From the IMG/VR virus record IMGVR_UViG_3300024324_000106, positions 1-20,007 of that record: a stretch of DNA of 20,007 nt, one strand, 5' to 3'. The stretch is from a virus. Shown here in pieces: positions 14,251-20,007 of this stretch; the stretch's first letter is position 1; every line of letters starts with the position of its first letter. The position numbers were made by a program, and so were the translations under genes. The notes beneath the pieces are model-generated. The model did no database searches. It worked only from the letters and a program-made list of their open reading frames with translations, and had not been told where the DNA came from.

Positions 14251-15708
14251 TCATGCCATGATAAGCACATGAGAATATTTTTTCTTCATGGCCCTTACCC
14301 AGGTATAAACCATGTCGTTTGTACCACCGTCTGATGAGTCGATGGTTAGCGCCTGAGCAAATATGTCAAACCCTTTAACATGCTTGAATGGCTGGAAGCA
14401 CAGCTGCTCTAATTCCGTCCATACAGGGTCTTTTATGTCATGGACTACGCCGTATATTTCACCCCAATACACCAGCCAGCTTTCTTCATTTTTGCCCCAT
14501 GCCCTGATACAGACAGCAAAGCGATCATCTTGCACATCGATACCTATGGTAATATTTAATCCACCAATCTGCACTTGCATTTCTGGGTAATCTAACGCCC
14601 TTTGCTCAAGCGTTTCAGCTTCTGCATTATTGCTTTCGTATTTATAGGCCAGTGCCAGGCAATTGTTAACAAATGATATCCAGAAGGTATCTATTCCCTG
14701 AGCCAGCTTGTGCTTTGCTTCCAGGTATCTTTCCACCAGTCGTTCCATTCTTGAGCTATTGCCATTTAGATAAATTTCACCTACACCGGCATGACCCCTG
14801 ATGCCTCTGAATTCAGCCGTTGCTTTCCACCCATAATTTTCTGTAAAAACAGCAGACTGAACATTCTTCCATTTTTGTTCGTCATCCCATATTGACCCAC
14901 AATGAGGACATACATAGACCGCTGTTTCTGGTTTGCTTCTTCCGTATATTTCATGCACCGTTTCATTGTCTTTATCCCACACTACATTATAAAAATCGAG
15001 GGGGTGAGACTCTCCACAATCATGGCACGGAATATAAAATTTACTTTTATCAGATTCTTCGTAAGCGGTTTGAATGGCAGATAAACCATCTATTGTGGCC
15101 GTGCCTCCATAGATAACTTTTCTGTCTTCAACCTGTTTTGTTCGCTCTTCAAAGTTTTTAATCGCATCACCCTGCCCTTTAACATTGGCGTTTGCATCAT
15201 CTGGCTCTTCAATGATTGCGACTGTTAACGTCGAGTTTTTACCAGATGCTGGTGAGTTTGATGTGACTAACTTTAAAAACCCACCAGGAAAGTTACGAAA
15301 ATTCTTTTTATTACCTGCTTTTCGACTAACACTAACATCAATCTTTCCTTTTAATTTCGGTGTAGCCTTGACTGCTGGTGCCAATTTTTCCTCAATAAAA
15401 CCGTCAAATTCCCCCGCCTTAGAAAACATAATTCCTATAGAACATGGGTCAACATCAATCCTTTTCATGACATACCCAATAACTGGGCCACTAGTCCACG
15501 CCTGCTGGCTACATTTCATATTGATTACTTTCCAGACCTCTGGATCGTCGATTGATGCACAAATACCAATTGCCCATGGAATATTCATCATATCGAATTT
15601 TCCAGCATGATCTGGCGATTCCAGCTTTGTCAGCATTCTATATTTTTCGTTCCATTCTCTGGTGCTAATATCTTCAGGAGGCGACCATTTTTTCAAAGCC
15701 TTCCTCAT
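14251..15708 (-). CDS. A: Terminase large subunit, lambda gpA family (truncated by in-frame TGA)
   Basis: The packaging motor ATPase and cos nuclease. From ATG 15708 the frame gives 485 residues before TGA 14253-14251, whereas lambda gpA has 641. With the continuation to 13723 the product would be about 660. Visible parts are the Walker-A-like loop in VINMKCSQQAWTSG (near residues 62-73), Walker B in LTVAIIEEPDD (160-170), zinc-type cysteine pairs (IPCHDCGES and VCPHCG), and the nuclease start GIDVQDDRFAV with DSSDGGTND. ATG 15708 has GAGG upstream and overlaps the small terminase by 35 bp. Other ATGs lie upstream (15720, 15801). The truncated product lacks the nuclease end and should not support packaging. 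Confidence 0.9.
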   Translation of the reverse strand: MRKALKKWSPPEDISTREWNEKYRMLTKLESPDHAGKFDMMNIPWAIGICASIDDPEVWKVINMKCSQQAWTSGPVIGYVMKRIDVDPCSIGIMFSKAGEFDGFIEEKLAPAVKATPKLKGKIDVSVSRKAGNKKNFRNFPGGFLKLVTSNSPASGKNSTLTVAIIEEPDDANANVKGQGDAIKNFEERTKQVEDRKVIYGGTATIDGLSAIQTAYEESDKSKFYIPCHDCGESHPLDFYNVVWDKDNETVHEIYGRSKPETAVYVCPHCGSIWDDEQKWKNVQSAVFTENYGWKATAEFRGIRGHAGVGEIYLNGNSSRMERLVERYLEAKHKLAQGIDTFWISFVNNCLALAYKYESNNAEAETLEQRALDYPEMQVQIGGLNITIGIDVQDDRFAVCIRAWGKNEESWLVYWGEIYGVVHDIKDPVWTELEQLCFQPFKHVKGFDIFAQALTIDSSDGGTNDMVYTWVRAMKKKYSHVLIMA

Positions 15709-16171
15709 CCTCGTCCTCATCGTCTGACGAGTATTCAGCCAGGCGGGCGAGGACGGGGTTTGTAAGACCCTGAAGCTCCTTGAGTTCACAATCGAGTTCA
15801 TAGTTTCTCTTTAAATGTTTTTTTAATTTTCTGGCCAATCGCATCAGTTCAGATCGAGCTGAAAGAATGACACTTTCAAGAGCCCACTCGGCATCATCAG
15901 CCATCACATACATCCCTGATTTTTCCGCCAGCTCTAACTCTTTTAAATCTCCATTTAATCTATCCAGCCTATCCTTTGCCGACTCTCTCTGATAACCGGA
16001 AGACACAAACTGAACTCGCCACTCAATCACATCCTGAGTGTCATATTCATTTGACTTACCTCGACCAGCATCAACCTTAATTGGCATTCCTTTGTCCTGC
16101 CAATCGGTCAAAGTTCGCTCACTAACCCCGATGATTTCAGACAATTCCTTTTTGTTAACCACTCGACCCAT
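15674..16171 (-). CDS. Nu1: Terminase small subunit, lambda Nu1 family
   Basis: A 165-residue protein (lambda gpNu1 is 181) that binds cos and recruits the large subunit. Its N-terminus (RVVNKKELSEIIGVSERTLT then DWQDKGMPI) aligns with lambda VNKKQLADIFGASIRTIQNWQEQGMPV, a winged helix-turn-helix. The middle is a long helix (RLDRLNGDLKELELAEKSG) and the C-terminus is very acidic (SSDDEDEDEEGFEKM). ATG 16171 is the start nearest the conserved domain, although no convincing ribosome-binding site is visible. Upstream TTG (16231) and ATG (16210) starts are possible but lie outside the conserved part. Confidence 0.9.
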   Translation of the reverse strand: MGRVVNKKELSEIIGVSERTLTDWQDKGMPIKVDAGRGKSNEYDTQDVIEWRVQFVSSGYQRESAKDRLDRLNGDLKELELAEKSGMYVMADDAEWALESVILSARSELMRLARKLKKHLKRNYELDCELKELQGLTNPVLARLAEYSSDDEDEDEEGFEKMVAS

Positions 16172-16298
16172 CAGTAAACAACTAACCAATGAAAGAGTAA
16201 GGAAGTCCATAGGCAAACTAAATCTGCACAAAACCCACGAGTCTTGTGCCCGTGTTGGATGAAAATGGCTGGAAGTACCTTTTTTATTTCTGACACAA
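16172..16298. other. Intergenic gap before small terminase; candidate cos/packaging region
   Basis: A 127-bp gap with no good ORF. It holds a small inverted repeat (GCACAA at 16226-16231 pairing with TTGTGC at 16244-16249) next to CACGAG/CCCGTG elements. In lambda the cos site lies about 190 bp upstream of Nu1. Because this phage uses a Nu1/gpA terminase, a cos site is expected here or inside the 3' end of the preceding gene. I do not recognise the sequence of any known cosN. Confidence 0.3.
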
Positions 16299-16694
16299 TC
16301 ATGGTGCTGACCTGGTTATATCAAGCAGACTGTGTAGTGATTCGAACGCTGTAAGGTCAGGTGCTGCTGGCTGCTGCTGCAACAGTATGGTTTTATAATG
16401 CCGACCCACTCTGCCCATCCATTCTTCCACTCGCTCACCAGCCAATGGCTTAATCAGTTGATCAGTGATATTGCTGACACCTTGTAGCAGCAGCAACGTG
16501 GTCTGGTGCTGAATAATGCGGCGTGTTATCTCAGCCCATTCTGCAGGTTCTTGACCATAATGGTAACTACACAACCCCCATCGTGGAAACTTCGGGTCGC
16601 GCTTCTTTTCCTTCGGCCAGTAGTCTGTTACCTCGGTTGCCAGTAGCGGGCAACTGTTAGCTTTGCAGGTTGGGTGATATTGATGGGCGATCAT
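16299..16694 (-). CDS. Putative zinc-binding phage protein
   Basis: A 131-residue protein. C10, C15, C42 and H45 (PTCKANSCPL and GLCSYHYG) form a plausible CxxxxC / CxxH zinc site, followed by a helical region (EPAEWAEITRRIIQHQTTLLLL). The C10/C15 plus Cys-His pattern with EWxxIT recalls unnamed phage proteins encoded after dnaC-like genes. ATG 16694 has AGGG about 9 bp upstream and follows the previous TGA by 4 bp, so it belongs to the replication operon. The function is unknown; a replication or recombination accessory is conceivable. Confidence 0.68.
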   Translation of the reverse strand: MIAHQYHPTCKANSCPLLATEVTDYWPKEKKRDPKFPRWGLCSYHYGQEPAEWAEITRRIIQHQTTLLLLQGVSNITDQLIKPLAGERVEEWMGRVGRHYKTILLQQQPAAPDLTAFESLHSLLDITRSAP

Positions 16695-16698
16695 CGGT

Positions 16699-16920
16699 TC
16701 AGCCCTGTTTTACCTTGTGCGACTCACAAGCTGCCTTTGCTAGCTCTGCATTCTGCTTTGGTGTGCCGTTAGCATATACACCAAGCTGCTCGTATTTATC
16801 ATCAATGCCTTTATAGCTGGCCGAATACAGGTAACTACCATCCTTACCGGTGGCCAGTATCAGATAACACCCGCATACTGATTTCCATTGGCGTTTTGTT
16901 ATTTTCTTAAATTCGATCAT
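16699..16920 (-). CDS. Hypothetical small phage protein
   Basis: A 73-residue protein (MIEFKKITKRQWKSVCGCYL) with ATGA overlap to the DnaC-like gene, so it is coupled. A short beta-sheet-like core (GCYLILATGKDGSYLYSASYKG) is followed by a helix (PKQNAELAKAACESHKVKQ). Two adjacent Cys (C16, C18) are present but no paired zinc site. The family is not recognised. Its position in the replication operon suggests an accessory role, without further support. Confidence 0.68.
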   Translation of the reverse strand: MIEFKKITKRQWKSVCGCYLILATGKDGSYLYSASYKGIDDKYEQLGVYANGTPKQNAELAKAACESHKVKQG

Positions 16921-17675
16921 GATGGCTGCACCTGTTTCCTGCGGTAACTACCCCAGTCAAACGATATCACCGGAGCTTCTGACTCCTTAATCCTGTCCCA
17001 TACTCTAAACCCAAGGTATTGCTCCATTTCATCAGGCGTTAAATTACCTAAAATAATGGTTGGTTTCATTCGATTGTAGCGACCATTAATCACGTCAAAT
17101 ATGATAGCCTTACGCTTTTCATCGTCACCGATCGACACCCCCACTTCATCCAGTACCAGCAAATCAGCCAGGATAAAATCATCAAATACCTGCTGTTCTG
17201 TTTTTTTGCTGGCTGGAGAATATGTACCCCGTATAGCCCTGAGCATTTCTGAAACGGTAATAAATAGCCCCGTGTTTCCATTGTTGATAACCTGACTGAG
17301 TATAGATATTGCCAAATGCGTTTTACCCGTGCCTGCTTGCCCTGTTAAAACCATGCACACACCTTTCTTCAGAACATCAGTAAAATTATCAGCGTATCGC
17401 TGGCATATCTTTTTTGCTCTCATGCTGTCAGTTGCGGTTGCCTGATAGCTGTCAAATGCTTTGCAGATAAATCGCTCAGGAATACCAGCACGTTGCACAG
17501 CTTTCTCAATGATTATTTGCTGGCTTTGTGCAACATCAGATTTAGCCTGCTGTATAACCTGACTTGAAATAGCAGCCGTTTGCTTTAAATATTCGTCATG
17601 CGTAATCACGGAGGAACCCTTCGTCGGTTTGTACTTTGCTAAAATCTCCGCTGGGTTTTTTGCTGGCTGATTCAT
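16917..17675 (-). CDS. DnaC-type helicase loader (AAA+ ATPase)
   Basis: A 252-residue protein of the DnaC/IstB-like ATPase group. Walker A GQAGTGKT is at 112-119, Walker B LLVLDEVG at 172-179, a sensor-like NLTP at 211-214 and a RVWDRI arginine at about 224-229. The N-terminal ~100 residues would bind the helicase, as in E. coli DnaC, and load it at the phage origin. ATG 17675 has AGGG about 9 bp upstream and overlaps the O-like gene by 80 bp. Lambda uses the unrelated protein P for this job; O-like plus DnaC-like pairs are common in other phages. IstB of insertion sequences is excluded by the context. Confidence 0.9.
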   Translation of the reverse strand: MNQPAKNPAEILAKYKPTKGSSVITHDEYLKQTAAISSQVIQQAKSDVAQSQQIIIEKAVQRAGIPERFICKAFDSYQATATDSMRAKKICQRYADNFTDVLKKGVCMVLTGQAGTGKTHLAISILSQVINNGNTGLFITVSEMLRAIRGTYSPASKKTEQQVFDDFILADLLVLDEVGVSIGDDEKRKAIIFDVINGRYNRMKPTIILGNLTPDEMEQYLGFRVWDRIKESEAPVISFDWGSYRRKQVQPS

Positions 17676-18363
17676 GGTTTTTGCCCTGGTTAATTATTTC
17701 GTCATTCCACCGCTTTTGGTTTAGATAAGTCGATGGATTTGGAATGTATTGTTTTTGTGTGCCCTGGTATTGAGTGGGTAATTTTTCTAGTGCTGATTGT
17801 TGGTCTGTTGCTGATAGCTTATTCCAGCATTTTTCAGCAGGTTCTTTACCTACCTTTTTTGGAAAGATTGACCAGAATTGATCAAAGGGTATTTCACCTG
17901 TTTTGACCATATTACTTTGTTTTTGAATAGTTGTTTTTGTAGTGTCTTTTGATGACCCACATTTTTTGTGGGTGGTGGCACCCACATTTTTTGTGGGCGG
18001 TGTACTACATTTTTTGTGGGTGGTGGCATTTAATGCAGGTGCATTATTTGTGGGTGGTTGATGATCATTTTTGAACAATTCCCCCATCGAATATTCATTC
18101 ATTTTACCGTTTATTCTACGCACACTTATCAGCCCGATAACCTCCAGTTCTGATAATAATTTCTGCACCGTTCTGTCGTCTTTTATGCCTAAAAACTGCT
18201 TAAATTGGGTGAAAGGAATAGAATCTTTTACTTTATGCCAGCCCCGTGTTTTACGAATGATAAATATCAGACAGGCAAATGCTTTTGCCGAAACCTTACC
18301 CGCTATTTCATCGACAATTCTGTTCGGCACCTGGAATGAATTGGGTACAAACTCAGCCATCAT
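17596..18363 (-). CDS. O-like replication initiator with internal origin
   Basis: A 255-residue protein. The N-terminal ~95 residues (NRIVDEIAGKVSAKAFACLI ... RKTRGWHKVKDSI ... FLGIKDDRTVQKLLSEL) are a winged helix as in phage O-type initiators. A Thr/Lys/Asn-rich linker (about 100-150) is encoded by the iterons. The C-terminus (FDQFWSIFPKKVGKEPAEKC ... YIPNPSTYLNQKRW) is the common fW-yPkK module found in many phage and plasmid replication proteins. It presumably binds the iterons and hands the origin to the DnaC-like loader. Two tandem ATGs (18363, 18360) follow CAGGTAGGG. Confidence 0.85.
   Translation of the reverse strand: MMAEFVPNSFQVPNRIVDEIAGKVSAKAFACLIFIIRKTRGWHKVKDSIPFTQFKQFLGIKDDRTVQKLLSELEVIGLISVRRINGKMNEYSMGELFKNDHQPPTNNAPALNATTHKKCSTPPTKNVGATTHKKCGSSKDTTKTTIQKQSNMVKTGEIPFDQFWSIFPKKVGKEPAEKCWNKLSATDQQSALEKLPTQYQGTQKQYIPNPSTYLNQKRWNDEIINQGKNHESASKKPSGDFSKVQTDEGFLRDYA
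17891..18054. other. Probable phage replication origin (iterons plus AT-rich stretch)
   Basis: Four iteron copies lie inside the O-like gene at 17956, 17981, 18004 and 18038 (starts). Next to them (17891-17950) is a strongly T-rich strand, a likely DNA-unwinding element. Lambda has the same arrangement: dyad iterons and an AT-rich segment within gene O, in the linker between the two protein domains. Confidence 0.72.
17956..18054. repeat. Iterons: dyad CCCACA-T5-TGTGGG
   Basis: Copies 1 (17956-17972) and 2 (17981-17997) are identical 17-mers, CCCACATTTTTTGTGGG, whose arms CCCACA and TGTGGG are perfect inverted repeats. Copy 3 (18004-18020) has two changes in the left arm. Copy 4 (18038-18054) keeps mainly the right arm. 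Start-to-start spacings are 25, 23 and 34 bp. They encode repeated THKKC and TKNVG stretches in the initiator. Confidence 0.85.
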
Positions 18364-18368
18364 ATTCC

Positions 18369-18563
18369 CTACCTGAAATTTCGCACATTCGAAGCAGGAT
18401 TACGCCCGGTATTTTTTTTAATCCGGCGCGCTATCTCTTCGGACGCCAACTGAGATACAGCATCATCAAATGTAATGTCACGCTCATTAGCGACAGCATC
18501 AATCAATGCTTTTTCCTGATCACTAAAGGACGTTATAAAAGGGGTGATTTTAACTTTGGTCAA
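18369..18563 (-). CDS. Small ribbon-helix-helix-like protein
   Basis: A 64-residue protein starting at TTG 18563; no ATG, and GAGGG lies about 9 bp upstream. KITPFITSFSDQEKALIDAVANERDI then TFDDAVSQLASEEIARRIKK looks like the strand-helix-helix of Arc/MetJ-type DNA-binding proteins. The core FSDQEKALIDA resembles FSDEEERLIEA of the next upstream gene, so they may be distant paralogues. It sits 5 bp before the O-like gene. A regulator of early genes is inferred. Confidence 0.6.
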   Translation of the reverse strand: MTKVKITPFITSFSDQEKALIDAVANERDITFDDAVSQLASEEIARRIKKNTGRNPASNVRNFR

Positions 18564-18608
18564 TTGTTAGGGCCCTCAATAGGCACTGTATAGACCCTCA
18601 AACGCGCC

Positions 18609-18833
18609 TTAACCGACACTTGAAAGCGCCTGTTGAGTAACTTCAACGGCCTGATAAACAGGAGTAGTATTTAATCCAATAGCTGATGCAGCACCAGCAA
18701 GAACCATGTCACGAAGAAGAACGGCCTTTTGCTCTCCGGTGTAATTCACCCAGGCTTCAATCAATCTTTCTTCTTCATCACTAAAGCGGAGTTTTGTAAC
18801 ATGAGAACGAATTTTTGTAGGATCGGAGTACAT
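18609..18833 (-). CDS. Small ribbon-helix-helix-like protein, cII position
   Basis: A 74-residue protein. HVTKLRFSDEEERLIEAWVN and GEQKAVLLRDMVLAGA follow the ribbon-helix-helix layout. It occupies the place of lambda cII, between the terminator after cro and the O-like gene, but has no helix-turn-helix like CII. ATG 18833 has AGGTGAG at good spacing. It is probably an early-gene regulator; DNA targets cannot be told from sequence. Confidence 0.7.
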   Translation of the reverse strand: MYSDPTKIRSHVTKLRFSDEEERLIEAWVNYTGEQKAVLLRDMVLAGAASAIGLNTTPVYQAVEVTQQALSSVG

Positions 18834-18883
18834 ACCAACTCACCTATTCTGTTAATTAAAAGAATCACAGGCGCGAACCGGGG

Positions 18884-18907
18884 AAAAAGCGAGTTGTTCA
18901 AGCTCGC
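18884..18907 (-). terminator. Possible intrinsic terminator after cro (tR1-like)
   Basis: On the minus strand GCGAG pairs with CTCGC around a 9-base loop in which TTG and CAA can pair further, followed directly by TTTTT (18888-18884). It lies 70 bp after the cro stop and before the cII-position gene, the place of lambda tR1. The stem is short, so termination may be partial. Confidence 0.5.
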
Positions 18908-18976
18908 AAGGAGGACAAACGGCATACAGGCGCTGAAAAAGGAGGTAAACCAACGCCCCGGTATGCTGGCGGATAT

Positions 18977-19186
18977 TCATGATGCAATACCAAACTGTTC
19001 AGGACATAACTGCTCTTTTGTTACTGTGCCACCCGTTACACGCTCAATTTGCACGGCGCGGCGCATTGGCACCCCTCTTTTTTTCCAGTGGGACACGCTC
19101 ATTGATGTTAATTCAGGGTCAATGGCGCGAGCTAATGCAGCCTGATTTCCGTCAAAGTATTCGATTGCTTTTAATAATGCTGTCAT
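18977..19186 (-). CDS. cro: Cro-like repressor, YdaS family
   Basis: A 69-residue protein. LLKAIEYFDGNQAALARAID, then MSVSHWKKRGVPMRRAVQIE and VTGGTVTKEQL, is the YdaS/Cro-type helix-turn-helix found in many lambdoid immunity regions. I chose ATG 19186 because the predicted -10 ends only 9 bp upstream, leaving a leader of a few bases. No ribosome-binding site is visible, so translation may be leaderless. The open frame upstream to 19333 crosses the operators and is not used. It is divergent from cI and should compete for the same operators. Confidence 0.85.
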   Translation of the reverse strand: MTALLKAIEYFDGNQAALARAIDPELTSMSVSHWKKRGVPMRRAVQIERVTGGTVTKEQLCPEQFGIAS

Positions 19187-19195
19187 GGTATGCAC

Positions 19196-19224
19196 AATAT
19201 AACCGTTTTGGTTATACTTTACAA
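19196..19224 (-). promoter_or_regulatory. cro (rightward-early type) promoter
   Basis: On the minus strand TTGTAA (19224-19219) and TATATT (19201-19196) are separated by exactly 17 bp. Operator 1 covers the -10 and spacer, operator 2 covers the -35. Confidence 0.68.
19198..19216. promoter_or_regulatory. Operator 1 of the cI/cro switch
   Basis: A perfect palindrome TATAACCGTTTTGGTTATA (7-bp arms, 5-base centre). It overlaps the cro -10. A close relative lies 22 bp away, centre to centre. Confidence 0.75.
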
Positions 19225-19246
19225 CCAAAACAGTTATATTTAATAT
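19218..19246 (+). promoter_or_regulatory. cI maintenance promoter
   Basis: TTTACA (19218-19223) and TAATAT (19241-19246) with 17-bp spacing on the plus strand, followed by an AGGTG site before ATG 19269. Its -35 overlaps the -35 of the cro promoter on the opposite strand. Confidence 0.65.
19220..19238. promoter_or_regulatory. Operator 2 of the cI/cro switch
   Basis: TACAACCAAAACAGTTATA; its complement, TATAACTGTTTTGGTTGTA, differs from operator 1 at two positions. It covers the -35 of both promoters, so binding here should affect both. Confidence 0.72.
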
Positions 19247-19268
19247 TTCCACGTCAGGTGTAAACTCT

Positions 19269-19939
19269 ATGTTTATGATAACTGACTCAGAATTCGTGGC
19301 CGAAATGGTCAGAAAAATAGCGATTAGATACAAATCTAAACGACAATTTGCGCTGGAAATAGGAGAAAAAACAGGGCAAAACTTAAATCACTGGATAAAA
19401 AGAGGGCGCGTCCCAGGTGATAAAAACCCCTGGTCGCAGAAAAACTATCAATCGACTGGCTGGATAACAATTCAAGAATTAACGAACAGTTAAATAATTT
19501 AGATCAATCCTCTTTTGCAGATAATTGTGATATTGTCAGCAACCCAAACAATAAAGTCCCTTTACTATCAATAGAATCGGCAAGCAATTTAGACAAACAC
19601 CATAAAAATAATAGTCCAAGGAAAGGTGAATTTATGATTTACTGCAGTACAGACCACTCATACAACGCATTTGCACTAAAAATATCAGGCGACTCGATGA
19701 CAACATCATCAGGAATGTCTTTCCCTGACGGCATGACCATCATCATTGACCCGGAACAGATACCAATCAGCGGAGATTTTGCGCTGGCTCTCGTAGAAGG
19801 GACAAACATCGCCACGTTTAAACAACTCGTTATAGACGGCGACAAACACTATCTAAAACCACTTAATCATCAATACCCTCTAATTACAGATAAATTCAAA
19901 ATAATTGGAAAAGCGATAGAAGCATTTATCGTGCTGTAA
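19269..19939 (+). pseudogene. cI: CI-type repressor with S24 peptidase domain, frameshifted
   Basis: Two overlapping frames together form one repressor. Frame one (ATG 19269 to TAA 19493) carries the DNA-binding part (EFVAEMVRKIAIRYKSKRQF ... LNHWIKRGRVPGDK). The matching continuation KPLVAEKLSIDWLDN is in the -1 frame, reached at the A5 run 19422-19426. From there it runs uninterrupted to 19939, including VPLLSIESASN, SGDSMTTSSG (Ser nucleophile) and ATFKQLV (Lys), the LexA/CI self-cleavage domain. Adding one A would restore a 223-residue protein of normal CI length. As given, the DNA-binding part is truncated at 74 residues. A second ATG at 19634 could start the peptidase domain alone but has no use without the first part. 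Confidence 0.85.
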
Positions 19940-19941
19940 AC

Positions 19942-19974
19942 CCTGCTTCCTGCTTCCTGCTTCCTGCTTCCTGC
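19942..19974. repeat. Heptamer tandem repeat (CCTGCTT)n
   Basis: Four perfect copies of CCTGCTT plus a fifth partial copy (CCTGC), starting two bases after the cI stop. Such short repeats change copy number by slippage. No coding frame contains it. Confidence 0.9.
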
Positions 19975-20007
19975 AAATTATTTTCTATTAAATAGATAAA
20001 AGCTATA

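Noticed and set aside
14251-14253. TGA read as an amino acid by a changed genetic code or programmed recoding
   Set aside because: Other genes in the window (portal, DnaC-like, FII-position) end in TGA in tight overlaps, so TGA is a normal stop. No recoding element is recognisable downstream, and lambda-type terminases are not known to need one.
16917-17675. IstB transposition ATPase
   Set aside because: No IstA or inverted repeats nearby; the gene overlaps an O-like initiator and lies in a replication operon.
17956-18054. Short CRISPR array
   Set aside because: Repeats are only 17 bp, palindromic, partly degenerate and inside the coding sequence of a replication initiator, with 6-17-bp gaps; this is an iteron origin.
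19419-19430. Programmed -1 frameshifting in cI at T AAA AAC
   Set aside because: The heptamer is not canonical (A AAA AAC needed). The zero-frame stop is about 65 bases further on, and CI repressors are not known to be made this way. A missing A is simpler.

Overview
The window is part of a temperate, lambda-like tailed phage genome, most likely a prophage in a Gram-negative (probably gammaproteobacterial) host. The evidence is a colinear lambda-type packaging and head module (Nu1/gpA terminase, gpW, gpB portal, gpC protease with nested scaffold, gpD, gpE, FI/FII-position genes, gpZ-like, tail-terminator-like proteins), an O-like initiator with an internal iteron origin, a DnaC-type helicase loader, and a divergent cI/cro switch. 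No host gene, tRNA, integrase or attachment site is visible, so species and insertion site cannot be read from this window.

Layout from right to left, the direction in which nearly everything is transcribed (minus strand). At 19.2-19.95 kb is the immunity switch: a plus-strand CI-type repressor, broken by a frameshift, divergent from a YdaS/Cro-like gene, with two near-identical palindromic operators and two back-to-back promoters between them. At 18.9 kb a tR1-like hairpin precedes two small ribbon-helix-helix-like genes. At 16.3-18.4 kb are the O-like initiator carrying iterons, the DnaC-like loader and two small hypotheticals. At 13.4-16.2 kb are the small terminase, the large terminase (interrupted by one in-frame TGA) and a Mor-like transcription activator. 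At 6.5-13.4 kb lies a cassette with no counterpart between terminase and gpW in lambda: several small membrane proteins (possible lysis functions), a 1376-residue beta-rich virion/adhesin-like protein, two small companions, and a plus-strand membrane-protein gene with its own promoter (a moron). At 1-6.5 kb the lambda-order head and head-tail joining genes resume and run into the tail genes at the window edge.

The most interesting structure is a pair of 32-bp direct repeats (31/32 identical), each an 11-7-11 hairpin, at 6493-6524 and 13397-13428. They bound the extra cassette exactly and also sit directly upstream of the two minus-strand late operons, one of them beside the Mor-like gene. They could be recombination or insertion boundaries, or paired operators of a Mor-family late activator; the sequence alone does not decide.

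Three reading-frame lesions are visible: a nonsense codon in the large terminase, a minus-one-base frameshift in cI at an A5 run, and a likely one-base shift in a 48-codon ORF. Either the prophage is decaying or some of these are sequence errors; raw reads would tell. No endolysin, integrase or classical Q antiterminator is recognisable.
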